Part shown: piece by piece, positions 27,177 through 35,543 of the stretch
Layout of the letters: every line of letters begins with the position of its first letter
How positions within the stretch are numbered: position 1 is the stretch's first letter
Origin: Methanogenium marinum
GTDB taxonomy: Archaea > Halobacteriota > Methanomicrobia > Methanomicrobiales > Methanomicrobiaceae
Direction of reading: 5' to 3'
NCBI RefSeq assembly: GCF_028912405.1
Contig: NZ_JAKELO010000002.1
Coordinates: 620,001-684,000, forward strand
DNA: 64,000 nucleotides
The notes under the pieces: generated by a model
The model's database searches: none
Told to the model about the DNA's origin: nothing
The model's input: only the letters and a program-made list of their open reading frames with translations
Translations under genes and position numbers: made by a program

Positions 27177-28535
27177 ATGGAACGCCGTCTCACGCACGAT
27201 ACTACCAGGCAGGGGGACCATGTCCTCTACTGGATGCAAGCCTCCCAGCGGGCCCGGGGAAATCCGGCGCTGGATGCGGCAATCCGTGAAGCAAACCAGC
27301 TCAAAAAACCCCTCTTCGTCTGTTTTTGCCTTGACCCAAAGGGAGAGGGACGAGAGAGTCGTCACCTCAGGTTCATGCTGGAAGGACTTCTCGAAACCCG
27401 ACAGCTACTGGCAAAACAGGGCATCCCCTTTCTGCTCAAAAACGGCCCACCTCATGAAGTGGTGACCGCTCTTGCGGAGGATGCGTCTATGGTAGTCACC
27501 GACAAGGGATATCTTCGTGGGCAAAAAGAAGAACGTGCCCTCCTCGCCGAACGACTGGATGTGCCGTTCATCGAGGTCGAAGGCGATGTCATCGTTCCGG
27601 TTGAGATTGCATCCGGAAAAGAGGAATGGTCGGCAGCGACTTTCAGGCGGAGGATCACCCCTCACCTTGACCACTTTCCTGCGCAGTCACCGTCACCGGA
27701 GGTGAAGGTCGGGGTGAGAACAGAGGAGTATACATCACTCCCTTTAGGCAATCCCGATGAAATTATCCGTTATCTCAACCCACTTGACGACGCCGGACCT
27801 GCCACATTCACCGGGGGACTCTCCGAAGCCCACCGCCTCCTCGATCTGTTTATGAAGAAGAAAATCAGCCGCTATGCAGAAGAACGTAATGACCCGAACG
27901 CAGATGCCCTCTCCTGTTTGAGTCCCTATCTCCACTTCGGGCAAATTTCCCCTCTCGAAGTCGCACTTCGGGTCAGGGCGGCAGGAGGGAATGGGGTCGG
28001 GAACGGGGAAAACGCGGCTGCATATCTGGAGGAGATGATTGTCCGCCGGGAACTCTCGATGAACTTTGTGCACTACAATCCTGATTACGCATCTCCCGCA
28101 TGCCTCCCCGACTGGGCCAAAAAGACACTTGCAGAACACACGGGCGACCTGCGGGAATACGAATATTCGCTCCGGGAACTGGAGGAGGCAAAGACCCATG
28201 ACCCATACTGGAACGCCGCACAAAATGAGATGTGCGTGACCGGCAAGATGCACGGTTATATGCGAATGTACTGGGGAAAAAAGGTCATCGAATGGTCACG
28301 AACGCCTGATGAGGCGTATCATACTCTCCTCACTCTGAACAACCGCTATGAACTGGACGGACGTGACCCGAACAGTTATGCCGGCATTGCATGGTGTTTC
28401 GGTAAGCACGATCGGGCATGGAAAGAGCGGTCGGTATTCGGGAAGGTGCGCTACATGAACGCCGATGGACTCCGCCGAAAGTTCGATGCCGACCGGTATG
28501 CGGCCCGGTTTGCTGACCAATACACAGAAGGATAA
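27177..28535 (+). CDS. phr: Class II CPD photolyase
   Basis: 452 residues, a normal length for class II deoxyribodipyrimidine photolyases, which use FADH and blue light to split cyclobutane pyrimidine dimers. Class II marks are visible: QNEMCVTGKMHGYMRMYWGKK, the W of KVIEW, NNRYELDGRDPNSYAGIAWCFGKHDR and AWKERSVFGKVRYM near the C terminus. The N-terminal Rossmann-like part begins VLYWMQASQRARGNPAL, as in family members. The gene is convergent with uvsE at 38 bp distance, so two different repair routes for UV damage are neighbours. The TATA box and leaderless start at 27177 agree with the family N terminus. Confidence 0.93.
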   Translation: MERRLTHDTTRQGDHVLYWMQASQRARGNPALDAAIREANQLKKPLFVCFCLDPKGEGRESRHLRFMLEGLLETRQLLAKQGIPFLLKNGPPHEVVTALAEDASMVVTDKGYLRGQKEERALLAERLDVPFIEVEGDVIVPVEIASGKEEWSAATFRRRITPHLDHFPAQSPSPEVKVGVRTEEYTSLPLGNPDEIIRYLNPLDDAGPATFTGGLSEAHRLLDLFMKKKISRYAEERNDPNADALSCLSPYLHFGQISPLEVALRVRAAGGNGVGNGENAAAYLEEMIVRRELSMNFVHYNPDYASPACLPDWAKKTLAEHTGDLREYEYSLRELEEAKTHDPYWNAAQNEMCVTGKMHGYMRMYWGKKVIEWSRTPDEAYHTLLTLNNRYELDGRDPNSYAGIAWCFGKHDRAWKERSVFGKVRYMNADGLRRKFDADRYAARFADQYTEG

Positions 28536-28572
28536 TTCCCGGCACAGACTGGTGAAAGAGAGACAGGCGCTC

Positions 28573-29472
28573 TCACCGCCGGACGAGACGTGTGTCAGAT
28601 TCCAGTGCCGCAATGGCCTTTAGAGCACTCATCTCCTTATCCTTTATCTCAAGCATAATATCAACGTCAAAGGAACGAATATCTTCGGTAAACCCAAGAA
28701 AATCCGGAATATCAATCGTTGCCGCATGCTTTCCCGGCCGGCCGTCCGGGTCCTGCGTGCTGTAATCGACCATCGGGATGCCATCACGTGGGTCCCACGT
28801 TGCGGCAACGTCCGGATATATTTCCACCACCGGTTCATTGGATACGGAATTCACCCGGTGATGCAACGTATCGAAGATGACCGGTATCCCCGTTTCTGCA
28901 TGGACACGAAGACAATCTCTGGCCGTGTACCGGTGGTCATCATTCTCTATCACAAGACGACGAAGAATCAATTCGTCGAGGCAAAGGTATCGGTCAATGA
29001 ACCGGACGATGCTCGCTTCCCGGTCGCCGTAGACGCCGCCGACATGGAGCTGAATTTTTGCAGACATATCAAGACCAAGGAGATCCAGAACCTCAGCATG
29101 ATAGGCAAGTTCTGCTATGCTCCGATCAAGGATGTCCGGATCTTTTGCATTGAGGAGAATAAACTGGTCCGGGTGCATCGATATCCGCATCCCGTTATCA
29201 CGAATAAAAGTCCCAAGAGCGGAGAAATGCTCCCGGAAGTTCTCCTGCCAGTCGGCCGTGCAGACAGGGTGGGAAGCGAAAGGAACGAGATCTGAAGTGA
29301 TACGGAAGAAAAGAATTCCGTTAGAGGTATTGTAACGAAGAATTTCACCGAGGCAGTGGAGGTTTCCTTCCACGGTTGTAAGCAGCCGCTCATCGGAGTA
29401 TGAACGGAGACGGAATGTCCGGCTGCTCCGGCAGGGGAGCGACTGGTTGATACATGGATACCCTATTTTCAT
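28573..29472 (-). CDS. uvsE: UV damage endonuclease UvsE/UvdE
   Basis: 299 residues. This TIM-barrel metal-dependent endonuclease nicks DNA directly 5' of UV photoproducts (CPDs, 6-4 products), starting an alternative excision-repair path. Family motifs: MKIGYPCIN at the start, FFRITSDLVPFASHP, MRISMHPDQF, IQLHVGGVYGD, LVIENDDHRYT and IFDTLHHRVN, then MVDYSTQDP and MLEIKDKE at the end. The histidines and acidic residues of HPDQF, LHVGG, IENDD and MLEIKDKE are those expected to hold the metal cluster. GAGGGTGG lies 5 nt before the ATG. It faces the class II photolyase gene. UvsE is uncommon in archaea compared with photolyase, so horizontal spread is possible (inference). Confidence 0.92.
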   Translation of the reverse strand: MKIGYPCINQSLPCRSSRTFRLRSYSDERLLTTVEGNLHCLGEILRYNTSNGILFFRITSDLVPFASHPVCTADWQENFREHFSALGTFIRDNGMRISMHPDQFILLNAKDPDILDRSIAELAYHAEVLDLLGLDMSAKIQLHVGGVYGDREASIVRFIDRYLCLDELILRRLVIENDDHRYTARDCLRVHAETGIPVIFDTLHHRVNSVSNEPVVEIYPDVAATWDPRDGIPMVDYSTQDPDGRPGKHAATIDIPDFLGFTEDIRSFDVDIMLEIKDKEMSALKAIAALESDTRLVRR

Positions 29473-29548
29473 TGTCCACCCTCAGATAGTCAGAGGAATG
29501 CTCGTGCCTCACCCCGGATAGCCGCTCCGGTTCACCGGAATTGCAGGA

Positions 29549-29950
29549 TTATTGAAACGCCGCCTGCATCCTTCTTATCTGTGGCATTCCTTCGCGGATC
29601 CAGTCCCATGCATCCTGCTCACAGTTTTTCCGGAAGAAACGGAGATCACTGTTCGGGAAGATGAAGAAATGGTCCACATAGTTCAGTTTTCTCTCCCATT
29701 CCTCATCACCAACGATGGCCTGACGCTCGATATACAGTACTCGTGAATCCCCCCTCACGTCATCGTCCATTGCCCCGACACCCTCACTCTGAAGATCGGA
29801 GATATCAACAAACAGACGGACCACTCCAAAATTTTCAATCGCACGCCGCAGTGCCGGCATGAAATCCTCAGTATAATCTTCACTCGTTATTTCGCCGACG
29901 AACTGGAATCCAACCAGACATCCACGGCTTTCAGGCAGTAATTCGATCAT
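29549..29950 (-). CDS. SpoIIAA/STAS-like protein
   Basis: 133 residues with the pattern of the SpoIIAA-like family (SEC14/STAS fold): IELLPESRGCLVGFQFVGEIT, then EDFMPALRRAIENFGVVRLFVDISDLQ, and a C-terminal FRKNCEQDAWDWIREG. Such proteins are usually regulatory or lipid/small-ligand binding, but no function is fixed. GAGGGGTGA lies 5-6 nt before the ATG. The gene follows uvsE upstream on the same strand with a 76-bp gap, so they may be co-transcribed (uvsE would be the downstream gene). This would tie it loosely to stress response (inference). Confidence 0.8.
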   Translation of the reverse strand: MIELLPESRGCLVGFQFVGEITSEDYTEDFMPALRRAIENFGVVRLFVDISDLQSEGVGAMDDDVRGDSRVLYIERQAIVGDEEWERKLNYVDHFFIFPNSDLRFFRKNCEQDAWDWIREGMPQIRRMQAAFQ

Positions 29951-30273
29951 TTATCTTCACCCCTCATCCAAAGGTACTGGCAGACTGCGTGAGAGGTCCG
30001 GAAAAGGATATACAGACACCACCGTCCACTTTATACCCACCTACGAGGGGGTATTCTTACTACTCAGACAGTACCCTCTTCTTCCATACCTCTGTAATGC
30101 AGAAAGATTTGATACGGGGTAAAATGTAATCAGAATTATTAAAAGATTTGCCCCACAGGGTATCAACGGCATCGTGCAGTCCCGATTCCCGGAACCGGTT
30201 TACCTGCACATAAAAAATATTCAGAATGGTGAATGGTCATTTTCAATTCCAGTAGAACCGGAAACACGGACAA
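29951..30273. other. Intergenic region between the STAS-like gene and hxlR
   Basis: No gene is seen in these 323 bp. An imperfect inverted repeat (GAGGGGGTA near 30044, TACCCTC near 30070) stands upstream of the STAS-like gene. Another pair, GATACGGGG near 30112 and CCCC...GGTATC near 30152-30167, could form a long-range stem. Neither can be assigned a role. Confidence 0.3.
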
Positions 30274-30633
30274 TCATAGTATACAGTCCCGGCAATTCTG
30301 ACACTGGCAGTCGATGTTGTCAATCTTATAGGTCAGTGCCCACTGCTTGAGATGTTTTATGACATCAATCAGGCCAAGTCCCGCCTCGGTGAGGAAATAC
30401 TCACTTTTTATCGGGAAGTGCTCGGCATCAACCCGTCTCCCCACAAGCCCTTCCTCTTCGAGTTCCCGCAACCGCTGGGAAAGAACTTTTGACGTAATTA
30501 CTCCAAGAGAATCCTTTAATTCAGAGAATCGTCTTGTATAGTCATCTCCCTTATAGAGTTCAAAGAGCACCAGAAGAGCCCATTTTTTCGTCAGATATTG
30601 TGCCGTCTTATAGACCGTGCAGTCCGGATGCAT
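30274..30633 (-). CDS. HxlR-family winged-helix regulator with C-terminal Cys cluster
   Basis: 119 residues. The HxlR core is typical: [76 protein letters not shown]. An unusual tail, CQCQNCRDC, carries four cysteines in nine residues, and Cys5 adds a fifth near the N terminus. HxlR proteins such as HypR, YodB and QorR sense redox or electrophiles through cysteines, so this could be a thiol, metal or Fe-S based sensor (inference). It is divergent from hcp over only 71 bp with one shared TATA-like element, so it very likely controls hcp and itself. Confidence 0.9.
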   Translation of the reverse strand: MHPDCTVYKTAQYLTKKWALLVLFELYKGDDYTRRFSELKDSLGVITSKVLSQRLRELEEEGLVGRRVDAEHFPIKSEYFLTEAGLGLIDVIKHLKQWALTYKIDNIDCQCQNCRDCIL

Positions 30634-30704
30634 GGTATATTATGAGAAACTCTCTGGTATTTATAACTAAGTATCAAATAGATAGCTTGTATCAAAAATA
30701 TACA
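30634..30704. promoter_or_regulatory. Divergent hxlR-hcp promoter with direct repeats
   Basis: TATTTATAA (30658-30666) is readable as a TATA box on both strands: centred about 29 bp from the hxlR start, and about 43 bp from the hcp start (short leader). Two direct repeats GTATCAAA (30671-30678 and 30689-30696), 18 bp apart, lie over the hcp core promoter. They are good candidate regulator sites. Confidence 0.5.
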
Positions 30705-32339
30705 ATGGAGACAAAGACAATGTTCTGTTATCAATGTGAAGAAGCCGCAAAGGGATGCGGATGCACCGTGAAGGGCGTCTGCGGCAAGGAAGAGTCAACT
30801 GCAGCACTCCAGGACTGCCTTATATATAGCATCAAGGGATTGTCCCTGAGAAATATCGAAGCACGAAAAACAGGCAAAGATAACCAGGCAGCAGGGCCCC
30901 TCATCGCAGAGTCCCTCTTTGCCGCACTCACTAACGTGAACTTTGACAATGAGCGCCTCTACGGGCTTATTACAGACGCAATTGCCATCCGCGACTCACT
31001 TCCCACGGAGGGCTGCACCCACGATGCCTGCACATGGAGACCGAAAACAATTGCTGATGCCATTCAGAAAGGCACCGAAACCGGTGTCCTCGCAACCGAA
31101 AACGAGGACGTCCGGTCCCTGCGTGAACTGCTCGTCTACGGGCTGAAAGGCGTCGGTGCCTACTACTATCACGTTGTTGCCCTCGGCTACCAGAATGACG
31201 GTGTCACCCGGTTTATGGAAGAAGCGCTCGCGTCAACACTCACCGACCTCTCCGTCGATGAAATGGTTGCAATAGTCCTGAAATGCGGTGAAATCGGTGT
31301 GAAAGTGCTCGAAAATCTCGACACCGCAAACACTACCGCATATGGCAACCCCGAGATCACACCGGTTGCCACCGCCCCCGGCACGAATCCCGGTATTCTT
31401 ATCACCGGCCACGATTTAAAAGACCTCGATGAACTCCTCATCCAGACCGAAGGCACCGGTGTGGACGTATACACCCACGGGGAGATGCTCCCGGCACACG
31501 CCTACCCGGTGCTGAAGAAATACCCGCACCTCATCGGCAACTACGGCGGTTCATGGCCACACCAGAAGAAGGAGTTCGAAAGCTTCAACGGCCCCATCCT
31601 TGTGACAACAAACTGCCTCGTCCCACCCGCAGAATCATACATTGACCGCGTGTACACCACCGGGCCCACCGGATTTACCGGTGTCACCCACATCCCCGAG
31701 GCAAAAGAAGGAATGAAAGACTTCTCAGCCCTGATTGCCCATGCAAAGACCTGCACTCCTCCAACGGATATCAGTGTGAAGGCAGACGGCTACACGGATA
31801 CACTCACCATCGGATGCGCCCATCATGCAGTGCTCTCCATCGCAGATGCTGTCGTTGATGCAGTCAAACAGGGCCAAATAAGGAAGTTTGTGGTCATGGC
31901 CGGCTGTGACGGACGTCAGAAGGAACGGGAATACTATACAGAATTTGCAAAGGCACTCCCGAAGGATGTTGTTATCCTCACCGCCGGATGTGCCAAGTAC
32001 CGTTACAACAACCTTGACCTCGGCACTATCGGCGGCATTCCCCGTGTCATCGATGCAGGACAGTGCAATGACTGCTACTCGCTTGTCCTCATTGCACAGG
32101 CACTTGCAGAAGCCTTCGAAACCGATCTGAACAGCCTGCCGGTGTCATACAACATCGCATGGTATGAACAGAAGGCCGTCCTTGTGCTTCTCTCCCTCCT
32201 GCACCTCGGAGTGCAAAACATCACCCTCGGGCCAAAGCTCCCCGCGTTCATCTCACCCGCTGTCCTGAATGTGCTCGTTGAAAACTTCGGCATCCGGGCA
32301 AACACCACAGTCGAAGAAGACCTGAAGCTGATGGCGTAA
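30705..32339 (+). CDS. hcp: Hybrid-cluster protein (Hcp / hydroxylamine reductase)
   Basis: 544 residues from the ATG at 30705; the ATG at 30720 gives the family's usual MFCYQC start and is an alternative. The frame is open further upstream but crosses the divergent promoter. The N-terminal cysteines (FCYQC, then CGC and VC) bind the cubane cluster. Hybrid-cluster ligands lie in the segments [27 protein letters not shown], a GC-A-H region, [25 protein letters not shown]. Hcp reduces hydroxylamine in vitro and is a nitric oxide reductase in vivo in enteric bacteria; in anaerobes it protects against nitrosative and oxidative stress. No Hcr partner gene is adjacent. Control by the divergent HxlR regulator is likely. 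Confidence 0.94.
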   Translation: METKTMFCYQCEEAAKGCGCTVKGVCGKEESTAALQDCLIYSIKGLSLRNIEARKTGKDNQAAGPLIAESLFAALTNVNFDNERLYGLITDAIAIRDSLPTEGCTHDACTWRPKTIADAIQKGTETGVLATENEDVRSLRELLVYGLKGVGAYYYHVVALGYQNDGVTRFMEEALASTLTDLSVDEMVAIVLKCGEIGVKVLENLDTANTTAYGNPEITPVATAPGTNPGILITGHDLKDLDELLIQTEGTGVDVYTHGEMLPAHAYPVLKKYPHLIGNYGGSWPHQKKEFESFNGPILVTTNCLVPPAESYIDRVYTTGPTGFTGVTHIPEAKEGMKDFSALIAHAKTCTPPTDISVKADGYTDTLTIGCAHHAVLSIADAVVDAVKQGQIRKFVVMAGCDGRQKEREYYTEFAKALPKDVVILTAGCAKYRYNNLDLGTIGGIPRVIDAGQCNDCYSLVLIAQALAEAFETDLNSLPVSYNIAWYEQKAVLVLLSLLHLGVQNITLGPKLPAFISPAVLNVLVENFGIRANTTVEEDLKLMA

Positions 32340-32522
32340 AACCAGTCCCCTCCACACCGCTAATACAAAGAGGACGAACAGAAATAACCTCAAATGCACC
32401 CAATCCCTCCAAAATATCTTTTTTCCCGCACCGAAATTACTGAGCGGATGCATGGACAGTGACTTTCCGGAGAGAAAGGACATATTGAAAAGCCTCAAAC
32501 CTCATCAAATCAATTTTATTGC

Positions 32523-34313
32523 ATGAAACGGTCCTTTTCTCTCTTCATAACAATCACCGCCATTACCGTCATGCTCTGTTGCGCAGGGTGCATAACCGCA
32601 GAAGAGCCCCCCTCAACAGCAATTACCGGGGACCAGCTGGAAGAATATGTCCATACCGCAGCAACGTATGCCAAAACCGTCGATAAAGACGAGGCACTTG
32701 CGGCATTTTCTGATCCAAACGGGCCATATGTAAAAGAGAACCTCTACATCTATGCCTATGACTTCAATGGCACCCTCATCGCCCATCCCTTCCAACCTGA
32801 TAAGGTAGGAACTGACCGGACGAACTGGACCACAGCAAACGGTCTCCACTTTGTTGAGGCAGCGAGTGACGCCGCACAGGACGGAAGCGGATACATCGTC
32901 TACATGTACCCAACACCCGGAGAGGAACTGAATATTGATGAAGATATGAAAAATCTCTACGAGGTTAAACTGGGATATGTCGAGCAGGTGGACGACACCT
33001 GGTGGGTAGGCTCAGGCATCTATCTCTCTGACTACACCGACGCCACAACAGGTGTTCTGCCCGCAAAAATCGCAGAAATGACCGCCCTTACCGAATCAGC
33101 GGTCACCTACGCCCATGAGAACGGCACTCCTGCCGCACTTACAGAGATAGATAAACAGGACGGTCTCTTTACCGACGGAAACCTCTATCTCTATGCCTAC
33201 GACTACAATGGCACCCTTGTTGCCCACCCATATCTTGCACCGGGAATGATTGGGACTGACCTTTCCGGATATGTTGGCCCATATGGTGTACCGGTCATCC
33301 AGACCTGTGCAGAGACCGCTATAAATGGCGGAGGATTTGTTGTTTTCGGCTGGGAAAACCCGGCAAAAGGCGGAGCATCTGAACTGAAACTCGGCTATGT
33401 TCTGCCAGTGGATGACAACTGGTGGGTTGGATCAGGCCTATATATCAGTGACATCTTTGGAGATGATGAATCCACAACCGAATCTCCCAAAGGAAGAACT
33501 CTTGCCGATGTGGTGGACTTTGTGACGGGAGCCTGTGACCACGCCGATACCGTAGGAAAAGAACAGGCCCTCACGGACTTCGGTGACAAAAACGGCGCAT
33601 TTGTAGATGGAAACCTCTACCTCTATGTCGAGGACTTCAACGGGGTAACACTCGCCCACCCCATTCACCCCCAGAAGGTCGGAACATCACGGCTGAACGC
33701 CACCGACCCAAACGGCCTCCTTCTCGTGAAGGGACTCTGTGATACAGCGGCAGAGGGCGATGGATACTTCTTGTTCATGTACCAGGACCCGGCCGACAAC
33801 TTCACGCTTTCACCCAAACTCGGGTATGTAAAAAAGGCGGGGGACGACTGGTGGGTAGGTTCAGGTGTCTATCTTGCAGATCTTGTGGACCCCGCGACCG
33901 GCGATCCTCTTCCCGTCATCACCGGCCTGACCGGATTTGTCAAAGAAGCACAGGATTATGCACAGAGTATGGGGAAGGATGCAGCACTCACCACCTTCCG
34001 TGACCCGGCCGGATACTTTGCTGACACCCCCCATCCGGTCTATGCCTTTTCAAAGGACGGCATTCTTCTGGCAGGCTCCACCCGCCCTGATGCAGAAGGC
34101 ACCGACCTCACCGACAGTATCGGCGAGTATGGCGTCCCATATGTCACCGATGGAGCAAAAATGGCCGAGAACGGCGGCGGTTACCTCATCTACACCCCAC
34201 AGGGAGAAGGACAGCGTCTTGACTACATCCTCCCGGTAGACGATGACTGGTGGATAGGTGCCGGGATTCCAGTCTCCGTTATTGTGGATGAGAGTTCCCC
34301 GGCAGGCGTCTGA
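32523..34313 (+). CDS. Lipoprotein with four tandem Cache-like sensor domains
   Basis: 596 residues. A lipoprotein signal with lipobox CCAGC (Cys23) is followed by four similar domains of about 135 residues at roughly 35-175, 185-315, 325-460 and 470-590. Each carries YAYDFNGTL-IAHPF-type, VGTDR/GTDLS-type, G-GY-I-VY and LGYV-VDDDWWVGSGIYLSD motifs, the pattern of single Cache (sCache_2) domains that bind small organic ligands in chemoreceptors and kinases. There is no transmembrane helix other than the signal and no cytoplasmic output, so it acts outside the cell, perhaps as a ligand scavenger or a partner for a membrane sensor. It sits alone between hcp and a small gene. Confidence 0.85.
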   Translation: MKRSFSLFITITAITVMLCCAGCITAEEPPSTAITGDQLEEYVHTAATYAKTVDKDEALAAFSDPNGPYVKENLYIYAYDFNGTLIAHPFQPDKVGTDRTNWTTANGLHFVEAASDAAQDGSGYIVYMYPTPGEELNIDEDMKNLYEVKLGYVEQVDDTWWVGSGIYLSDYTDATTGVLPAKIAEMTALTESAVTYAHENGTPAALTEIDKQDGLFTDGNLYLYAYDYNGTLVAHPYLAPGMIGTDLSGYVGPYGVPVIQTCAETAINGGGFVVFGWENPAKGGASELKLGYVLPVDDNWWVGSGLYISDIFGDDESTTESPKGRTLADVVDFVTGACDHADTVGKEQALTDFGDKNGAFVDGNLYLYVEDFNGVTLAHPIHPQKVGTSRLNATDPNGLLLVKGLCDTAAEGDGYFLFMYQDPADNFTLSPKLGYVKKAGDDWWVGSGVYLADLVDPATGDPLPVITGLTGFVKEAQDYAQSMGKDAALTTFRDPAGYFADTPHPVYAFSKDGILLAGSTRPDAEGTDLTDSIGEYGVPYVTDGAKMAENGGGYLIYTPQGEGQRLDYILPVDDDWWIGAGIPVSVIVDESSPAGV

Positions 34314-34395
34314 GAAACATACCATCTCTTTTTTATCACACAAACCCGGGACCATCGGGAAAAATATATTCACCCTCCTGTCCATGTATCTCTCA

Positions 34396-34791
34396 ATGGA
34401 CATGTCAATCCCCATCCCGGCACATCCCTCGGATCTTGCCCGGGTGATCGCCGCTCTCGCAAACAGTGGTGGAGGATGCTTCATCGTCGATGCAGAATAC
34501 GAGCAGGGAAGGAAGGCACTCACAACTGCCCTGACAGACATTATGCCACAACCCGTTTTTTCCGGCACAAAAATACGTGATTCACCAGAAGAAAAGAGAC
34601 CGTTACTGATAAACGGCATCGTTTGTCCGGCACACCTGTCAGTCTGGGAAGAAGAAAAAGGACTGATTGTCACCGTCACGCCAGGCGACGCATTCTGCAC
34701 ACTCAAAGGAGAAGTCATTGTTTTTGAAGGGGAGAATATCCGGACCCTTACCATCGCGGATGTGGTCAGGATATCCGGTTCAGGCGGGTAG
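34396..34791 (+). CDS. Small protein resembling an AlbA_2-type domain fragment
   Basis: 131 residues from the ATG at 34396; ATG at 34384 and 34402 are alternatives. The TATA-like AATATATT at 34363-34370 is centred about 29 bp before 34396, suggesting a leaderless start there. The sequence contains DLARVIAALANSGGGCFIVDAEYEQGRKA, which resembles the opening of Schlafen-type AlbA_2 domains (A-FANS-GG), followed by VIVTVTPGDAFCTLKGEVIVFEG. It is shorter than typical AlbA_2 regulators and has no C-terminal winged helix. The family call is weak. The gene follows the Cache lipoprotein with an 82-bp gap. Confidence 0.55.
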   Translation: MDMSIPIPAHPSDLARVIAALANSGGGCFIVDAEYEQGRKALTTALTDIMPQPVFSGTKIRDSPEEKRPLLINGIVCPAHLSVWEEEKGLIVTVTPGDAFCTLKGEVIVFEGENIRTLTIADVVRISGSGG

Positions 34792-35543
34792 GATTGACGC
34801 ACATTTTCTGATGTATGCAACTCTCTGGTTATTCTATGCAAAAATACCTATTTTGATCATTTATACCCCACCGGACTGATGTATGGAAAGGGAGCTGGGG
34901 GCGCCTCAGGCAGCCGGTCCCACACCCGACAACGAGAGAGGAGTGATCAACCGAGTGAAGATGTATTCAAAGACAGAAAAATGTCAGGCCCCGAAAGGGG
35001 CTCCGGATTGGTGTCCCGAAGATTTTGACAGGGATTTACCCTACATTCAGACTCTGCGGGCATCAGATGAATGGTGAAATACCAATACCTGAGTATACCA
35101 AAAATCCCTGATAGCACCCACCTGGGAAAAAACCTGCTGATGTTCATGATGATCATAATACCACACCAAGCCAGAACCAATCCCCCCAAAAGCAGATGTC
35201 CTTTCCCGGGAATCAGGAATATTCCGGTATGCCGGAAAATATCCCATACCTCCTTTATTTCACCAGTTACCCACAACGACATCTGAACAAACCGTGGGAT
35301 GACTCCGGAAACTCATTCAGGGAAAATACCGATGATTCGCATATCCAACATCTCAGCCTTTTTTAAACAATTAACGAGGCAAAGTCATCCGACTGAGATG
35401 TGGATGCATAATCAACGGAATGACAAATCTGTCGGACAATCATTTTCAACCAAAAACCGGCTCAATTCCAGGAAATTCCACCATTTTTCTGTGGTGAAAT
35501 ACTCCCCGGAAACGGCGATGCCGGAATACCAGAGGAACACACT
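34792..35543. other. Long intergenic region upstream of the CotH operon
   Basis: About 750 bp without a secure gene. A 38-codon plus-strand frame (34961-35077, beginning MYSKTEKCQ, with GGAG upstream at about 20 nt) and a minus-strand frame (34947-35282) with two hydrophobic stretches are possible but unsupported. A hairpin GCCCC-GAAA-GGGGC with a GNRA tetraloop lies at 34988-35001. AGAGGA at about 35531 is the ribosome site of the CotH gene. Confidence 0.4.

Noticed and set aside
30534-30704. Upstream extension of hcp by 57 codons
   Set aside because: It overlaps the divergent hxlR gene and the shared promoter. Hcp proteins begin at the MFCYQC region.
34947-35282. 111-codon minus-strand frame with two hydrophobic stretches
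   Set aside because: Not supported by a ribosome site. It overlaps another weak frame on the other strand, so neither is called as a gene; noted in the intergenic entry.
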